DNA from: an uncultured Chthoniobacter sp.
GTDB taxonomy: Bacteria > Verrucomicrobiota > Verrucomicrobiia > Chthoniobacterales > Chthoniobacteraceae
Direction of reading: 5' to 3'
DNA length: 64,000 nucleotides
NCBI GenBank assembly: GCA_903874975.1
Contig: CAIQUL010000323.1
Span: 1 to 64,000 of the forward strand
The number at the start of each line of letters is the position of its first letter. Within the stretch, counting starts at the first letter, position 1. The position numbers and the translations under genes were made by a program. The notes under the pieces were generated by a model, which was given only the letters and a program-made list of their open reading frames with translations, had not been told where the DNA came from and did not search any database. Positions 1 to 10,009 of this stretch are shown here, piece after piece.

Positions 1-2
1 CC

Positions 3-143
3 GGTGCCGGCGGACGCGTGCTCTCCACCACCCTGTCCACCCTGAGCCTCGAAGTCTATTACCGCCTCCTCCCGATGTACGGCTTCGGCAACAAAAACCT
101 CCCCCCGCCAAAGCAAAAGGAGGAGATACCAAAGAAGCCGTGA
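3..143 (+). CDS. C-terminal end of probable prenyltransferase/squalene-cyclase-repeat protein (partial)
   Basis: The window opens inside a reading frame that runs to a TGA at 141-143. The visible 46 residues contain 'STLSLEVYYRLLPMYG', which resembles the last alpha-alpha repeat of prenyltransferase/squalene-cyclase-fold proteins common in Planctomycetes and Verrucomicrobia, where it is followed by a short charged tail (here rich in K, E and P). The fold assignment rests on this one short segment and is inference. The 5' part lies outside the window. No signal or catalytic residue can be assessed. Confidence 0.55.
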   Translation, partial: GAGGRVLSTTLSTLSLEVYYRLLPMYGFGNKNLPPPKQKEEIPKKP

Positions 144-496
144 CAGCCTGTTGAACGGCGTTTGGGTACCAGTTTCCGAACCTTCATCTCCTTCTTGTTC
201 TCTGGAAAGTGGAAGGAGAAGAAGATGAAGATGAAGCAGGAAAAAAGACTACCAGCACGCTGATCATGCAGGTGGGAATCGTGGCGGTGTTCTTCCGCGC
301 CAAGCCTGCGCTCGCGTAGTAGCGCAGGCGTCCCACCTGCCGTAGCGCAGTGCTTCCAGCCTATCTCCCGCGCCGCTGCGGTGCGCAGTCCGCACTTCAC
401 TGCCGGTTTCGCAGCGACCGCAGAGGCAGGCGGGACGCACTGCGCTACGGCAAACCGGAGGCTTGCGCTACCGGGCTCGGGGCGTAGCGTCGCCGC
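144..496. repeat. Intergenic region with nested palindromic repeats
   Basis: No gene is seen here. The stretch contains several inverted repeats. One is 'gcctgcgct'...'agcgcaggc' at about 305-330. Another is 'gtagcgcagtg' near 343-353, matched by 'cactgcgctac' near 438-448. A third is 'caggtggga' near 270 matched by 'tcccacctg' near 331. The phrase 'gtagcgcaagccggaggc' near 8643 belongs to the same family, so these look like dispersed REP-like elements. The last 35 nt also hold a promoter-like motif for the next gene. Confidence 0.6.
463..490 (+). promoter_or_regulatory. Candidate sigma-70 promoter, possibly leaderless
   Basis: TTGCGC (463-468) and TAGCGT (485-490) are separated by 16 nt. 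The start codon of the beta-propeller gene at 497 lies 6 nt after the -10-like hexamer, and no Shine-Dalgarno sequence is visible. The motif overlaps the repeat-rich region, so chance is possible. Confidence 0.3.
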
Positions 497-1771
497 ATGT
501 CGGCCCGCATTTTCGTTTCCTCCGCCATCCTGCTCACCCTCACCACCGCCGCTCTGGCGGGAAATTGGCCGGGCTGGCGCGGGCCGGACGGCACGGGCGT
601 CACCACCGAGACGGAGCTGCCGCTGACCTGGAGCGCCACGGAAAACGTGCGCTGGAAGATCGCGCTGCCCGAGGCGGGGAACTCGACGCCCATCGTCTGG
701 GGCGAACGCGTATTCCTCACGCAAAGCGTAGGCAACCGGCGCACACTGATGTGCGTGGACCGCAAGGACGGCAAGGTGCTCTGGCAGGCCGGACCCGAAG
801 GGACGGCAGCGGAGCAGACGCACAAGGGGAACACGTATTGTGCGGCGTCGCCAGCGACTGACGGCGAGCGGGTGGTGGCGTGGTTTGGCTCGGCGGGACT
901 GTATGCGTGGGATCTCGCGGGCAAGGAACTGTGGCGCGTCGATCTCGGAAAGCAGGACCACATCTGGGGCTACGCGGGTGCCCCGGTGTTTGCCGGCGAC
1001 TTGTGCATCCTCTATTTCGGGCCGGGGCCGCGGTCGTTTCTCGTGGCGGTGGACAAGCGCACGGGCAAGGAAGCCTGGCGCGTGGATGCGCCGGAGACAC
1101 CGGCGGCGAAGGAACGCACCGACGGCTTCGCCGGACAGCCCGACGGCATGGTCGCCACGTGGAGCGTGCCGTTGCTCGTGAAAGCCGGCGGGCGCGATGA
1201 ACTGGTGATGACTTTCCCGGAGCGGATGCGCGCGTTCGACCCGCAGACGGGCAAGGAACTGTGGTCGTGCGGCGGGCTCAGCCCGCTGCTCTACACTTCG
1301 CCGATGTTTGGCGACGGCGTGCTCGTGGGCAGCGGCGGCTACGGCGGGAACACCATCGCGGTGAAGCCCGGCGGTTCGGGCGACGTGACCGCGCAGCGGC
1401 TCTGGCAGAAGATTCGCGACAAACAGCGCATTGGCTCGGGCGTCATCACCGGCGGTCATCTTTACATCCTGAACGTGCCCGGCACCGCGCATTGCATCGA
1501 CTTAAAAACGGGAGAGACGAAATGGGAGGAGCGTCTCGCCGGCAAGGGCGGAGGCTCGGCATCGTGGTCCTCAATGGTGCTCTCCGGCGAGCGCATCTAC
1601 GCGCTCAACCAGTCGGGCGCCACGTTTGTCCTCAAGGCCAGCCCGAAGTTTGAGCAGCTCGCCACGAACGCTGTCGGCGACGGCATGACCTGCGCCTCGC
1701 TCGCCGTGAGCGACGGCGAGTTTTTCATCCGCACGCACCAGCACCTGTGGTGCATCGGGGCGGGGAAGTAG
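497..1771 (+). CDS. PQQ-binding-like beta-propeller repeat protein, secreted
   Basis: This 424-residue protein has a signal peptide (hydrophobic stretch ending around 'AALAG', residues 1-22) followed by 'NWPGWRGPDGTGV', a hallmark of the PQQ-like/BamB-like beta-propeller proteins abundant in Planctomycetes and Verrucomicrobia. Repeated blades such as 'LYAWDLAGKELWRVDLG' and 'MRAFDPQTGKELWS' cover the rest. The family is periplasmic or secreted. Despite the name most members have no proven PQQ binding or enzyme activity, so a structural or binding role is as likely as a dehydrogenase role. The ATG at 497 is chosen because the signal peptide starts there. It stands alone between a repeat region and the helicase gene. 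Confidence 0.85.
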   Translation: MSARIFVSSAILLTLTTAALAGNWPGWRGPDGTGVTTETELPLTWSATENVRWKIALPEAGNSTPIVWGERVFLTQSVGNRRTLMCVDRKDGKVLWQAGPEGTAAEQTHKGNTYCAASPATDGERVVAWFGSAGLYAWDLAGKELWRVDLGKQDHIWGYAGAPVFAGDLCILYFGPGPRSFLVAVDKRTGKEAWRVDAPETPAAKERTDGFAGQPDGMVATWSVPLLVKAGGRDELVMTFPERMRAFDPQTGKELWSCGGLSPLLYTSPMFGDGVLVGSGGYGGNTIAVKPGGSGDVTAQRLWQKIRDKQRIGSGVITGGHLYILNVPGTAHCIDLKTGETKWEERLAGKGGGSASWSSMVLSGERIYALNQSGATFVLKASPKFEQLATNAVGDGMTCASLAVSDGEFFIRTHQHLWCIGAGK

Positions 1772-1818
1772 CCGTCGATTCCATTCGCGCCCAGGCCACC
1801 GGCGGGCTACAACGCCGG

Positions 1819-3576
1819 ATGCAGAAGAAACTTTTCACCGAACTCGGGCTCTCGCCGGAGATCCTCAAGGCCGTCGCCAAAATGGGCTTCGAGGAGGCGT
1901 CGCCGATCCAATCCGAGACCATTCCCAAGCTCCTCACCGGCTCCGACATCGTCGGGCTTTCGCAAACCGGCTCGGGCAAGACCGCGGCATTTGCCATCCC
2001 GGCGATCGAGCGCGTAGACGTAACCATTCGCGGGCCGCAGGTGCTGATCCTCTGCCCGACGCGGGAGCTGGCCATGCAGGTCGCGGAGGAGGTGGCGAAG
2101 CTCGCGATGTTCAAGAAGGGCGTGCGCGAACTGCCGATTTACGGCGGACAAAGCTACGACCGCCAGCTCCGCGGTTTGCGCGAAGGCGCGCAGATCATCA
2201 TCGGCACGCCAGGGCGCGTGATGGACCATCTGGAGCGCAAGACGCTGAAGCTGGAGCACGTCGGGATGGTCATCCTCGACGAGGCCGACCGGATGCTCGA
2301 CATGGGTTTCCGCGAGGACATCGAGACCATCCTCAAGCAGGCGCCCCCCGATCGGCAGACGGTTTTCTTTTCGGCCACGATGCCGCCGATGATCCGCACG
2401 CTGATCAAAAACTACACGCGGGAGCCGGTGAACGTGCGCATCGAGGCGCAGGAGATGGTCGTGCCGGCGATTGATCAGGTTTATTACGAGATCGACCGCC
2501 GCTCGAAGCTGGAGGTGCTCTGCCGGCTGATCGACATCCAGGACATCAAATACGGGATCATTTTTTGCGGGACGAAAATGATGTGCGACGAACTGGCGGA
2601 TCACCTCAAAGCGCGCGGTTACAGCTCCGACAAACTGCACGGCGACATCTCGCAGCAGATGCGCGAGCGCGTGGTCGCGAAGTTTCGCAAACGCGGTTTC
2701 GAGTTCCTCGTGGCGACCGACGTGGCGGCGCGCGGCCTGGACGTGGACGACATCGAAGTGGTCTTCAACTACGACCTGCCGCAGGACGCCGAGGACTACG
2801 TGCATCGCATCGGGCGTACCGGGCGCGCGGGCAAAACGGGGCGCGCGATCACCTTCGTGGCCGGGCGGGAGATTTGGAAAATGCAGCAGATCATCCGCTT
2901 CACAAAGGGGAACATCCGGCGGGAGAAAGTGCCGTCGGCGGAGGAGGTGGAGCAGAAGCGGACGAGCGCGTTTGTGGAGACGCTGCGCGAGACGCTGGAG
3001 AAGGGTGAATACAAAAAGCAGGACGACCTGATCGACCAGTTGCTCGGGGCCGGCCACTCGGCCACGGACATCGCCAGCGCGCTGCTCCACCTGCTCGGTG
3101 GGGACAAGCCCGCGCCGCAGCCGATCGTCGAGGAGCAGGCGCCGCGGCGGGAATTCCGCGAGCCGCGCGGCGGGCGCGACTTTGAGCCGCGCCCCACGCG
3201 TGAGTATCCGAAGTACGAGCCGGGATCGCGGAAGCGCGCCCCGGCGGAGCCACCGCGACGCGAGGGTTCGTTTGCCGAATCCCGACCGGCAAAGCCGTTC
3301 CGGGCCAAGCGCGACGAGCCGTCGCCCGTCTCACACGAACCCGGCATGGTGCGGCTGCGTTTCAATCTCGGCCACGACGAACAGGTCGCGCCCGGCGATT
3401 TCGTCGGCGTCATCGCCGGCACCACGCGGCTGCCGAAAGAAGTCGTGGGCCGGATCGACATCGGCGAGCGGCAGACCTTCGTGGACGTCAGCGACGAGAG
3501 CGCGACGTTCATTTTGAAAAAGCTCAACGGGATCAAATTCAAGGGGCACAAGCTCGCGGTCACGGTCGCGCAGTGA
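1819..3576 (+). CDS. DEAD-box ATP-dependent RNA helicase with DbpA-type RNA-binding tail
   Basis: This 585-residue protein shows the ordered DEAD-box motifs. They are a Q motif near residues 5-30, Walker A 'SQTGSGKT' near 50, 'VLDEADRMLDMGF'-type motif II, 'SAT' motif III, and 'HRIGRTGRAG' motif VI near 340. A low-complexity charged linker (R/E/P rich, about 430-505) leads to a C-terminal DbpA/CsdA RNA-binding domain ('VRLRFNLGHDE'). This layout matches DeaD/CsdA-type helicases, which remodel RNA in ribosome assembly and cold adaptation. The ORF track begins at 1747, but that start overlaps the upstream gene. The ATG at 1819 gives the usual N-terminus 'MQKKLFTELGL'. Confidence 0.93.
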   Translation: MQKKLFTELGLSPEILKAVAKMGFEEASPIQSETIPKLLTGSDIVGLSQTGSGKTAAFAIPAIERVDVTIRGPQVLILCPTRELAMQVAEEVAKLAMFKKGVRELPIYGGQSYDRQLRGLREGAQIIIGTPGRVMDHLERKTLKLEHVGMVILDEADRMLDMGFREDIETILKQAPPDRQTVFFSATMPPMIRTLIKNYTREPVNVRIEAQEMVVPAIDQVYYEIDRRSKLEVLCRLIDIQDIKYGIIFCGTKMMCDELADHLKARGYSSDKLHGDISQQMRERVVAKFRKRGFEFLVATDVAARGLDVDDIEVVFNYDLPQDAEDYVHRIGRTGRAGKTGRAITFVAGREIWKMQQIIRFTKGNIRREKVPSAEEVEQKRTSAFVETLRETLEKGEYKKQDDLIDQLLGAGHSATDIASALLHLLGGDKPAPQPIVEEQAPRREFREPRGGRDFEPRPTREYPKYEPGSRKRAPAEPPRREGSFAESRPAKPFRAKRDEPSPVSHEPGMVRLRFNLGHDEQVAPGDFVGVIAGTTRLPKEVVGRIDIGERQTFVDVSDESATFILKKLNGIKFKGHKLAVTVAQ

Positions 3577-3796
3577 ATCGAACCATCCAAACGCGTGTCA
3601 TCCTGAGCGGAAGGTAGCGAAACCCTCTGGGTTTTGTCGGCAAGTGGGGCCCAATGCCGGAGGCTTTCGCTGCCATCCCTCCTGACTTCGATCGCCCGAC
3701 ATTGCGTTCGGAATGAAGGCGTGGTTTGCAGGGATTTTTTCCGCGCGAAACCAAACGGCCTTCCGCTAGGTTTCACGCCTTGATCAAACCGCAGCC
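3577..3796. repeat. Intergenic region with partial dispersed repeat
   Basis: No gene is seen. The segment 'catccaaacgcgtgtcatcctgagcgg' near 3586-3612 closely matches 'cttccatacgcgtggcatcctgagcgg' near 49296-49323. It therefore carries a partial copy of the dispersed repeat family listed at 23601, 26754, 26902, 49309 and 49403. Confidence 0.55.
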
Positions 3797-5158
3797 ATGA
3801 CGTCTCCGAAACTGACCGCCATCCTTGGCCTCGCGGCGTGGCTGTTCGTGGCCGCGCTTTATCCGCGAACCGCACCCGCCGCGGAAGCAGGCCGCCTCAT
3901 CACGCTGGAGCAGGCTTACGACCTCGCGCTGGCGACCGATCAATCCATCCGCATCGCCTTTTACGAAGTGCGCAAGGCCGACCTCCTGCCGTGGAGCGCG
4001 CTCACGCGGATCGGCCCGCGCCTGACCGGCCGCGCCAATTACGGCCGCAGCGAGCGCTCGACGACGGGGACGGTGCAGCAGTTCGGCACGACCAGCGTGG
4101 ACCGCACTTCGCGCTCGCGCACCGGTGCCGGCGCGATCGGCATCGCTCTCGCACAACCGCTCATCGACTTCACGGTTTTCCCCGCCCACCGCTTCGGCAA
4201 GCTCTCCGCCGCCGCCGCACACTTGCAGCGGCAGTTCACGATTCGCGAGACGCTCTTCGGCGTGGCCACCGCCTACTACGACGTGCTCAAGCAGGAGCGG
4301 CTCGTAGCCGTCAATCGCGAGTCGCTGCGCCTCGCCGGCCAGCAGCTCGAGTTTGCGCAAAAGCGCGCCAACGTGGGCGAGGTCACGCGCGCCGACGTGC
4401 TCCGCGCGCAGGTCGCCGTGGAGACCGCGCGGCGCACCTTGGTGGAAAGCGAGAACGTCCTCGAATTCAACCGCAACACCCTCGGCAACATCCTCAACCT
4501 CGCGCCGAACGCGCCGTTCCGCGTCGCCGAGCCGCCCGACTACCCGACCACGCTCCCGCCTTTCGACGACCTGCTCGCGCGGGCCTACGCGCATCGCGAG
4601 GACTTGCGGGTGAAAGAGATCGCCATCGAGCAGGACATCGCGCTGCGCGGTCAGGTCATTGGCGAGTACGCGCCGCGCGTCACGGCACAGTTCGACAGCG
4701 AGCGCTCGCACACCTCGGGCACCTCGGCGCAGAGCAATTACGACTGGCAGGCGACGGTCGCGGTGAGCGTCCCATTTTTCACCGGAGGCCAGCGCGAGAT
4801 CGATCTGCGCACGGCGAACGAGCAGATCGCGCAGACGAAGCTCGCGCGCGAGCAGGCGGCGAAAAGCGTGGAGTCCGAGGTGAAGCAGGCCTGGCTCGCC
4901 GTGCGCTCGCTCCAGCAGACGCTGAAGGCTTTACACGCCCAGGTCGTGGCGGCGGAGCAGGGCTACCATGATTTGGAAATCCAGTACCGCGAAGGCACGG
5001 CGACGAGCGTGGACGTGCTCAGCGCACTGAACGATCTCAACACCGCGCGCAAGGATCTCGCCGTCGAAACCTACGGCTACCAGATCGCGCTGCGAAACCT
5101 CGAACAGGTCGCTGGCGTCTTTCAGCAGGCCCGCGTGCAACGGAGCAAAACGAAATGA
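3797..5158 (+). CDS. TolC-family outer-membrane efflux protein
   Basis: This 453-residue protein carries a signal peptide ending near 'APAAEA' and the two-fold repeated helical/barrel pattern of the OEP family ('ITLEQAYDLAL', 'TATSVDVLSALNDLNTAR'). It would form the outer-membrane channel of a tripartite exporter. It is first in an operon: its stop overlaps the start of the MacA-type adaptor by 4 nt (ATGA at 5155), which implies translational coupling. The substrate cannot be inferred from sequence. Confidence 0.92.
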   Translation: MTSPKLTAILGLAAWLFVAALYPRTAPAAEAGRLITLEQAYDLALATDQSIRIAFYEVRKADLLPWSALTRIGPRLTGRANYGRSERSTTGTVQQFGTTSVDRTSRSRTGAGAIGIALAQPLIDFTVFPAHRFGKLSAAAAHLQRQFTIRETLFGVATAYYDVLKQERLVAVNRESLRLAGQQLEFAQKRANVGEVTRADVLRAQVAVETARRTLVESENVLEFNRNTLGNILNLAPNAPFRVAEPPDYPTTLPPFDDLLARAYAHREDLRVKEIAIEQDIALRGQVIGEYAPRVTAQFDSERSHTSGTSAQSNYDWQATVAVSVPFFTGGQREIDLRTANEQIAQTKLAREQAAKSVESEVKQAWLAVRSLQQTLKALHAQVVAAEQGYHDLEIQYREGTATSVDVLSALNDLNTARKDLAVETYGYQIALRNLEQVAGVFQQARVQRSKTK

Positions 5159-6348
5159 AAAAATGGATCGTCCTTTTTCTCCTCGCCGCCGCCGCGGGCG
5201 GTGGCTGGTGGTGGCTGCACCGCGGGAACACTGACGCCCCGGAGTATCAGACGACCACCGTGGCCAGCGGCCCGATGACGCAGATCGTCACCGCCAGCGG
5301 CGCGCTCAATCCGGTGATTAACGTCACCGTGGGTAGCCAGATTTCGGGCATCATTCAGAAACTTTTCGCCGACTTTAATTCGCCGGTGAAAGCCGGGCAG
5401 GTCGTCGCGCAGCTCGATCCGGCGACCTACCGGGCGATCGTCCACCAGATGGAAGGCGAACTCGCCAACGCCAAGGCCGCGCTCGAACTCGCGCAGCTCA
5501 CCGCCGCCCGGAAAAAGGAACTCGTGGCCCAAAACGCCTCGACCAAGGCCGACCTCGACACCGCCGTCGCCACGCTGCATCAGGCCGAGGCGACTGTGCT
5601 GGTGCGGCAGGCCAACCTGGAAAAGGCCAACGTCGATCTCAGCCGCTGCACTATCCTTTCGCCGATCGATGGCATCGTCATCTCGCGGAGTGTCGATGTC
5701 GGCCAAACGGTGGCGGCGACGATGAACGCGCCGGTGCTTTTCACCATCGCGAACGACCTCGCCAAAATGCAGATCGACGCGGATGTCGCCGAGGCCGACG
5801 TGGGCACTGTGGAGGTGGATCAGGCCGTCGCTTTCACCGTCGATGCATTTCCCTACCGCACCTTTCACGGCAAGGTCGTGCAGGTCCGCAACGCCGCGAA
5901 GACCGTGCAGAACGTCGTCACGTACGACGTCGTCATTTCCGTCAGCAATGAGGATCTGAAACTCAAGCCCGGCATGACTGCGAACGTCTCGATCATCGTC
6001 GCGCAGCGCGAAAAATCGCTGATGATCAGCAACGCCTCGCTCCGCTTCCGCCCGCCGGACGAGCAGGCCAAGGCGACTCCCGCTACTCCGGCGGGCGGCC
6101 CCGGCGGACGACGTGGACGCCCGGGCGGCAAGGCCTCGCGCGAGCGCACCGTTTACGTGCTGTCGCCCGCCGGCAAGCCCGCGCCCGCGCCGGTGAAGCT
6201 CGGTATCAACGACGGCATCGCCACCGAAGTCCTCGAAGGCCTGAAGGAAGGCGACACCGTGATCACCGGGATGACTTCCACCGCGACCAAACCCGGTGGG
6301 CCACCCGCGCCGAATCCGCTCAGCGGCGGCGGCATGAGGCGCTTCTGA
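5155..6348 (+). CDS. MacA-type periplasmic adaptor (membrane fusion protein)
   Basis: This 397-residue protein has an N-terminal signal anchor ('VLFLLAAAAGGGWWWLHRG'), a barrel-sandwich/lipoyl-like region ('VTVGSQISGIIQKLFADFNSPVKAGQVVAQLD'), a coiled-coil hairpin and a beta-barrel. It joins the inner-membrane ABC transporter to TolC. A glycine/arginine-rich insert ('GGPGGRRGRPGGK', around residue 310-325) interrupts the C-terminal part and looks lineage-specific. It follows TolC with a 4-nt overlap and precedes the MacB ATPase by 10 nt. Confidence 0.9.
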   Translation: MKKWIVLFLLAAAAGGGWWWLHRGNTDAPEYQTTTVASGPMTQIVTASGALNPVINVTVGSQISGIIQKLFADFNSPVKAGQVVAQLDPATYRAIVHQMEGELANAKAALELAQLTAARKKELVAQNASTKADLDTAVATLHQAEATVLVRQANLEKANVDLSRCTILSPIDGIVISRSVDVGQTVAATMNAPVLFTIANDLAKMQIDADVAEADVGTVEVDQAVAFTVDAFPYRTFHGKVVQVRNAAKTVQNVVTYDVVISVSNEDLKLKPGMTANVSIIVAQREKSLMISNASLRFRPPDEQAKATPATPAGGPGGRRGRPGGKASRERTVYVLSPAGKPAPAPVKLGINDGIATEVLEGLKEGDTVITGMTSTATKPGGPPAPNPLSGGGMRRF

Positions 6349-6358
6349 TTCCGCAAAA

Positions 6359-7120
<762 letters not shown>

Positions 7121-7134
7121 AAGCCCACCTGCGG

Positions 7135-7410
7135 CTATTTTTTGGAACGCGTTTTCCGTGCGCCGGGTATGACGCGCGTGATATTTCGCGTCGCGATGAT
7201 TTCGCGATCGGACTCCGTGGAGTACACGTAGATCGTCTCCTTCCCCGGTGTGATAAAGCAGTAGTCGGGATGTTTCACGTAAAGTGCCGTTCCGTCGGAA
7301 GTTTGAATCGTGTACGGCTCCCACGGTTGGGCGCGTTGCAGTTCGCGGATTTCGTCGGCAATTATTTGGAAGGCTTCTACCGCATCCGCTGCGCAATGGC
7401 AACTTCCCAC
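7135..7410 (-). CDS. Small conserved hypothetical protein, antisense inside the macAB-like operon
   Basis: This 91-residue ORF on the minus strand contains 'EPYTIQTSDGTALYVKHPDY', 'FITPGKETIYVYST' and 'REIIATRNITRV'. From memory this matches a family of short proteins with a beta-rich 'PFxPFxIxxxDGxxxxVxHPDF' core, of unknown function. It lies exactly between the ABC ATPase stop and the permease start, on the opposite strand. Its first residues ('MGSCHCAAD') look unlike the family, so the true start may be internal. It appears inserted into the operon. No function is proposed. Confidence 0.55.
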   Translation of the reverse strand: MGSCHCAADAVEAFQIIADEIRELQRAQPWEPYTIQTSDGTALYVKHPDYCFITPGKETIYVYSTESDREIIATRNITRVIPGARKTRSKK

Positions 7411-7415
7411 GTCCG

Positions 7416-8633
7416 ATGAAACTCGCCGCGACCTTCCGCATCGCGCTGCGCGCGCTGCGCCGTAACAAAATGCGCAGCGTGCTGACGATGCTCGGCATCA
7501 TCATCGGCGTCGGCGCGGTCATCGCCATGGTCGGCATCGGCAACGGCGCGCGCGCGCAGGTCGAGACGCAGATCGCCAGCCTCGGCAAAAACATGATTCT
7601 CATTTTCTCCGGGAGCACCACGAGCAGCGGCGTGCGCACCGGGTGGGGGAGCGCGGGCACTTTGAAAATCGAGGACGCCGAGGCGATCGCGCGCGAAATC
7701 CCGACCGTCGCCTCCGTCAGCCCCGAAATTCGCTCGACCGCGCAGGTCGCCGCAGGCAACCAGAACTGGCTCACGCAATTGCTCGGCGAGGGGCCGGACT
7801 ATTTCGAGATGCGCCAGTGGGAGATCGCCGCCGGTGCGACCTTCACCGAGCAGGAGGTCCGCGCCGCCAGCAAAGTCGCCGTGATCGGCCGCACCACAGC
7901 CACGCAACTTTTCGGCAGCGCCGACCCCGTGGGGCAGGTCATTCGCGTGAAAAACGTCCCGTTTCTCATCACCGGCCTGCTCAAGCCCAAAGGCATGTCG
8001 CTCATGGGCAGCGATCAGGACGACGTGGTCATCGTCCCCTACACCACCGCCATGAAGCGCCTCACCGGCGACGTAAAACTGCGCAGTATCAACGTGCAGG
8101 CCGTCAGCGCCAAGTCCCTGCCGCAGACCCAGCAGCAGATCACCGCGCTGCTTCGCCAGCGCCACCGCATCGCGTCCGGGATGGACGACGACTTCACCGT
8201 GCGCGGGCAGCAGGAGATCGCGGAAATGGCCACCGCCACCTCGAAAATCCTGACCTATCTGCTCGGGGCCATCGCCTTCGTTTCGCTACTCGTCGGCGGC
8301 ATCGGCATCATGAATATCATGCTCGTCAGCGTCACCGAGCGGACCCGCGAGATCGGCATCCGCATGGCCGTCGGCGCGCACGGGCGCGACATCCTCCTCC
8401 AGTTTCTTGTGGAAGCCGTGACCCTCGGCTGCCTCGGCGGCGTCCTCGGCATCGGCCTCGGCTACGCGGCCTCAGAGATCATTTCGAGACTCACCGACTG
8501 GCCCACCACCATCCCGCTTTTCATGGTCTTCCTGTCGTTCACCTTCAGCGCCGTTATCGGCATCGCCTTCGGTCTCTACCCGGCGTGGAAAGCCGCCGCG
8601 CTGAATCCCATCGACGCACTCCGCTACGAGTAG
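7416..8633 (+). CDS. MacB-type ABC transporter permease (FtsX-like)
   Basis: This 405-residue protein starts 'MKLAATFRIALRALRRNKMRSVLTMLGIIIGVGAVIAM', the typical N-terminus of MacB/FtsX permeases. It then has a large periplasmic MacB core domain ('SVSPEIRSTAQV', 'RVKNVPFLITGLLKPKG') and three C-terminal membrane segments with 'VTERTREIGIRMAVGAHGRDI'. It is the membrane partner of the ATPase at 6359. The longer ORF in the track starts at 7284, but residues before 7416 do not resemble the family and overlap the antisense gene. Confidence 0.92.
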   Translation: MKLAATFRIALRALRRNKMRSVLTMLGIIIGVGAVIAMVGIGNGARAQVETQIASLGKNMILIFSGSTTSSGVRTGWGSAGTLKIEDAEAIAREIPTVASVSPEIRSTAQVAAGNQNWLTQLLGEGPDYFEMRQWEIAAGATFTEQEVRAASKVAVIGRTTATQLFGSADPVGQVIRVKNVPFLITGLLKPKGMSLMGSDQDDVVIVPYTTAMKRLTGDVKLRSINVQAVSAKSLPQTQQQITALLRQRHRIASGMDDDFTVRGQQEIAEMATATSKILTYLLGAIAFVSLLVGGIGIMNIMLVSVTERTREIGIRMAVGAHGRDILLQFLVEAVTLGCLGGVLGIGLGYAASEIISRLTDWPTTIPLFMVFLSFTFSAVIGIAFGLYPAWKAAALNPIDALRYE

Positions 8634-8636
8634 CGC

Positions 8637-8672
8637 AGCGCCGTAGCGCAAGCCGGAGGCTCGCCTTCCCGG
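8637..8672. repeat. REP-like intergenic repeat copy
   Basis: The segment 'gccgtagcgcaagccggaggc' repeats the motif 'aaaccggaggcttgcgctac' of 453-472 in inverted orientation. It fills the short gap between the permease and the beta-propeller gene. Confidence 0.5.
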
Positions 8673-8695
8673 CTATTCGGCAAATACTCCGACCG

Positions 8696-9778
8696 ATGAA
8701 ACTCGTTCCCCTCCTCGCCGCGCTCCTTTTCACCCAACGCATCCACGCCGCCGAGCCCGCCGAAAAGCATCTCCTCTACATGGCCACGCCCGATGGAGCC
8801 CAACCCGGCGGTTCCGGCGCGGGCGTGCTCATCTTCGACATCGACGACGGCCACAAATTCGTCCGCCGCATCGACCTGCCCATTTTCAAGGAAGGCGTCC
8901 GCGGTTTCTGCCCGAACGCCAAAACCCACCGCGCCTTCTACACCACCACCAACCACACCCTCGGCTGCCTCGATCTCGAAACCGACAAGATTGTCTGGGA
9001 AAAGAAATACCCCGCCGGCTGCGACCGCGCCGCCGTCACGCCCGACGGGCGGAAGCTCTACGTGCCAACCGGCTGGTGGATCAAAGGCGAGGCCAGCGGG
9101 TGGTTCGTCGTGGATGCGGAAAATGGCGAGGTCATCAAGCATCTGCCGGTGCGCAACCAGTCGCACAACACGGTCATGGGGCTAGACGGCCGGTTCGTCT
9201 ATGGCGGCTACGAGACCACGCTCATGGTCGTCCGCACCAGCGACGACACGGTCGTCAAAGAGATCGCACCCATCGGCGAAAGCGGCGTGTTTCCCTTCAC
9301 CGTGAACAGCGCGCAGACGCTCGCTTTCGTCTGTCTCGGCAAACACGTGGGCTTCGATGTCGCCGACCTCACCACCGGCAAAGTCCTCCACCGCGTTTTC
9401 GCGGGCGACGGTAGCCTCACGCGCCGCACCCACGGTGTCGGGCTCACGCCCGACGAAAAGGAGATCTGGGTCAGCGACCAGGACGGCAAGCGGCTCTACA
9501 TCTTCGACGCCACGCAGATGCCGCCGAAGGAAACCGGCCACGTCGATCTCTCCGCCGGCGGCCATGGCTGGATCACCTTTTCCCTCGATGGCCGCCACGC
9601 CTGGTCCCACACGCCGGACGTGATCGACACAAAGACGCGGAAGATCATCGGCACCTTCAAGGACGAGCAGGGCAAACCCGTGGGCAGCTCGAAATTCTTT
9701 GAGGCCGTCTTCCGTGACGGCAAAGTCACCGCCGTCGGCGACCAGTTCGGCGTCGGACGCGCGCCGCTGGCGAAGTAG
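8696..9778 (+). CDS. Secreted YncE/YVTN-like beta-propeller protein
   Basis: This 360-residue protein begins with a signal peptide ('MKLVPLLAALLFTQRIHA', cleaved near AEP). It is built of repeated WD/YVTN-like blades such as 'LGCLDLETDKIVWEKKY', 'YVPTGWW' and 'LYIFDATQMPPKETG'. Periplasmic seven-bladed propellers of this type occur widely and often have no known ligand. The ORF track joins it in frame to an antisense-like extension from 7643. The ATG at 8696 is chosen for the signal peptide. A REP-like sequence ('gtagcgcaagccggaggc') lies just upstream. Confidence 0.85.
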   Translation: MKLVPLLAALLFTQRIHAAEPAEKHLLYMATPDGAQPGGSGAGVLIFDIDDGHKFVRRIDLPIFKEGVRGFCPNAKTHRAFYTTTNHTLGCLDLETDKIVWEKKYPAGCDRAAVTPDGRKLYVPTGWWIKGEASGWFVVDAENGEVIKHLPVRNQSHNTVMGLDGRFVYGGYETTLMVVRTSDDTVVKEIAPIGESGVFPFTVNSAQTLAFVCLGKHVGFDVADLTTGKVLHRVFAGDGSLTRRTHGVGLTPDEKEIWVSDQDGKRLYIFDATQMPPKETGHVDLSAGGHGWITFSLDGRHAWSHTPDVIDTKTRKIIGTFKDEQGKPVGSSKFFEAVFRDGKVTAVGDQFGVGRAPLAK

Positions 9779-9827
9779 AAAGCGACGGCGGCGGAACCGG
9801 TTGTCCGCCACGCTCATCCACCGCGCC

Positions 9828-10009
9828 TTACGGCAAATCCGTCGCGCCCATGAGGTAGCGGTCGCACTCGCGGGCGGCACCGCGGCCTTCATTGAAGGCC
9901 CAGACAACGAGGCTCTGGCCGCGGCGGCAGTCGCCGGCGGCGAAGATGCCGGGGAGGCTCGTGGTGTATTTCTCGTGCTCGGCTTGGACGTTGCTGCGGG
10001 CGTCGCGCT
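9828..10009 (-). pseudogene. Duplicated 3' end of gltD (fragment)
   Basis: This 182-nt stretch aligns without gaps to the 3' end of gltD at 10870-11051. I count about 11 nucleotide differences. Three fall in one codon (Gly-Ala-Thr here, Gly-Ser-Thr in gltD) and the rest are synonymous, including TAA versus TAG stops. It encodes the last 59 or so GltD residues ('[17 protein letters not shown]' to 'TDLP'). The reading frame continues upstream to 10307 only as unrelated sequence, so no complete protein is expected. It is separated from the intact gltD by a toxin-antitoxin pair. Confidence 0.85.

Noticed and set aside
1747-1818. N-terminal extension of the DEAD-box helicase
   Set aside because: It overlaps the end of the previous gene and does not resemble helicase N-termini; the ATG at 1819 fits.
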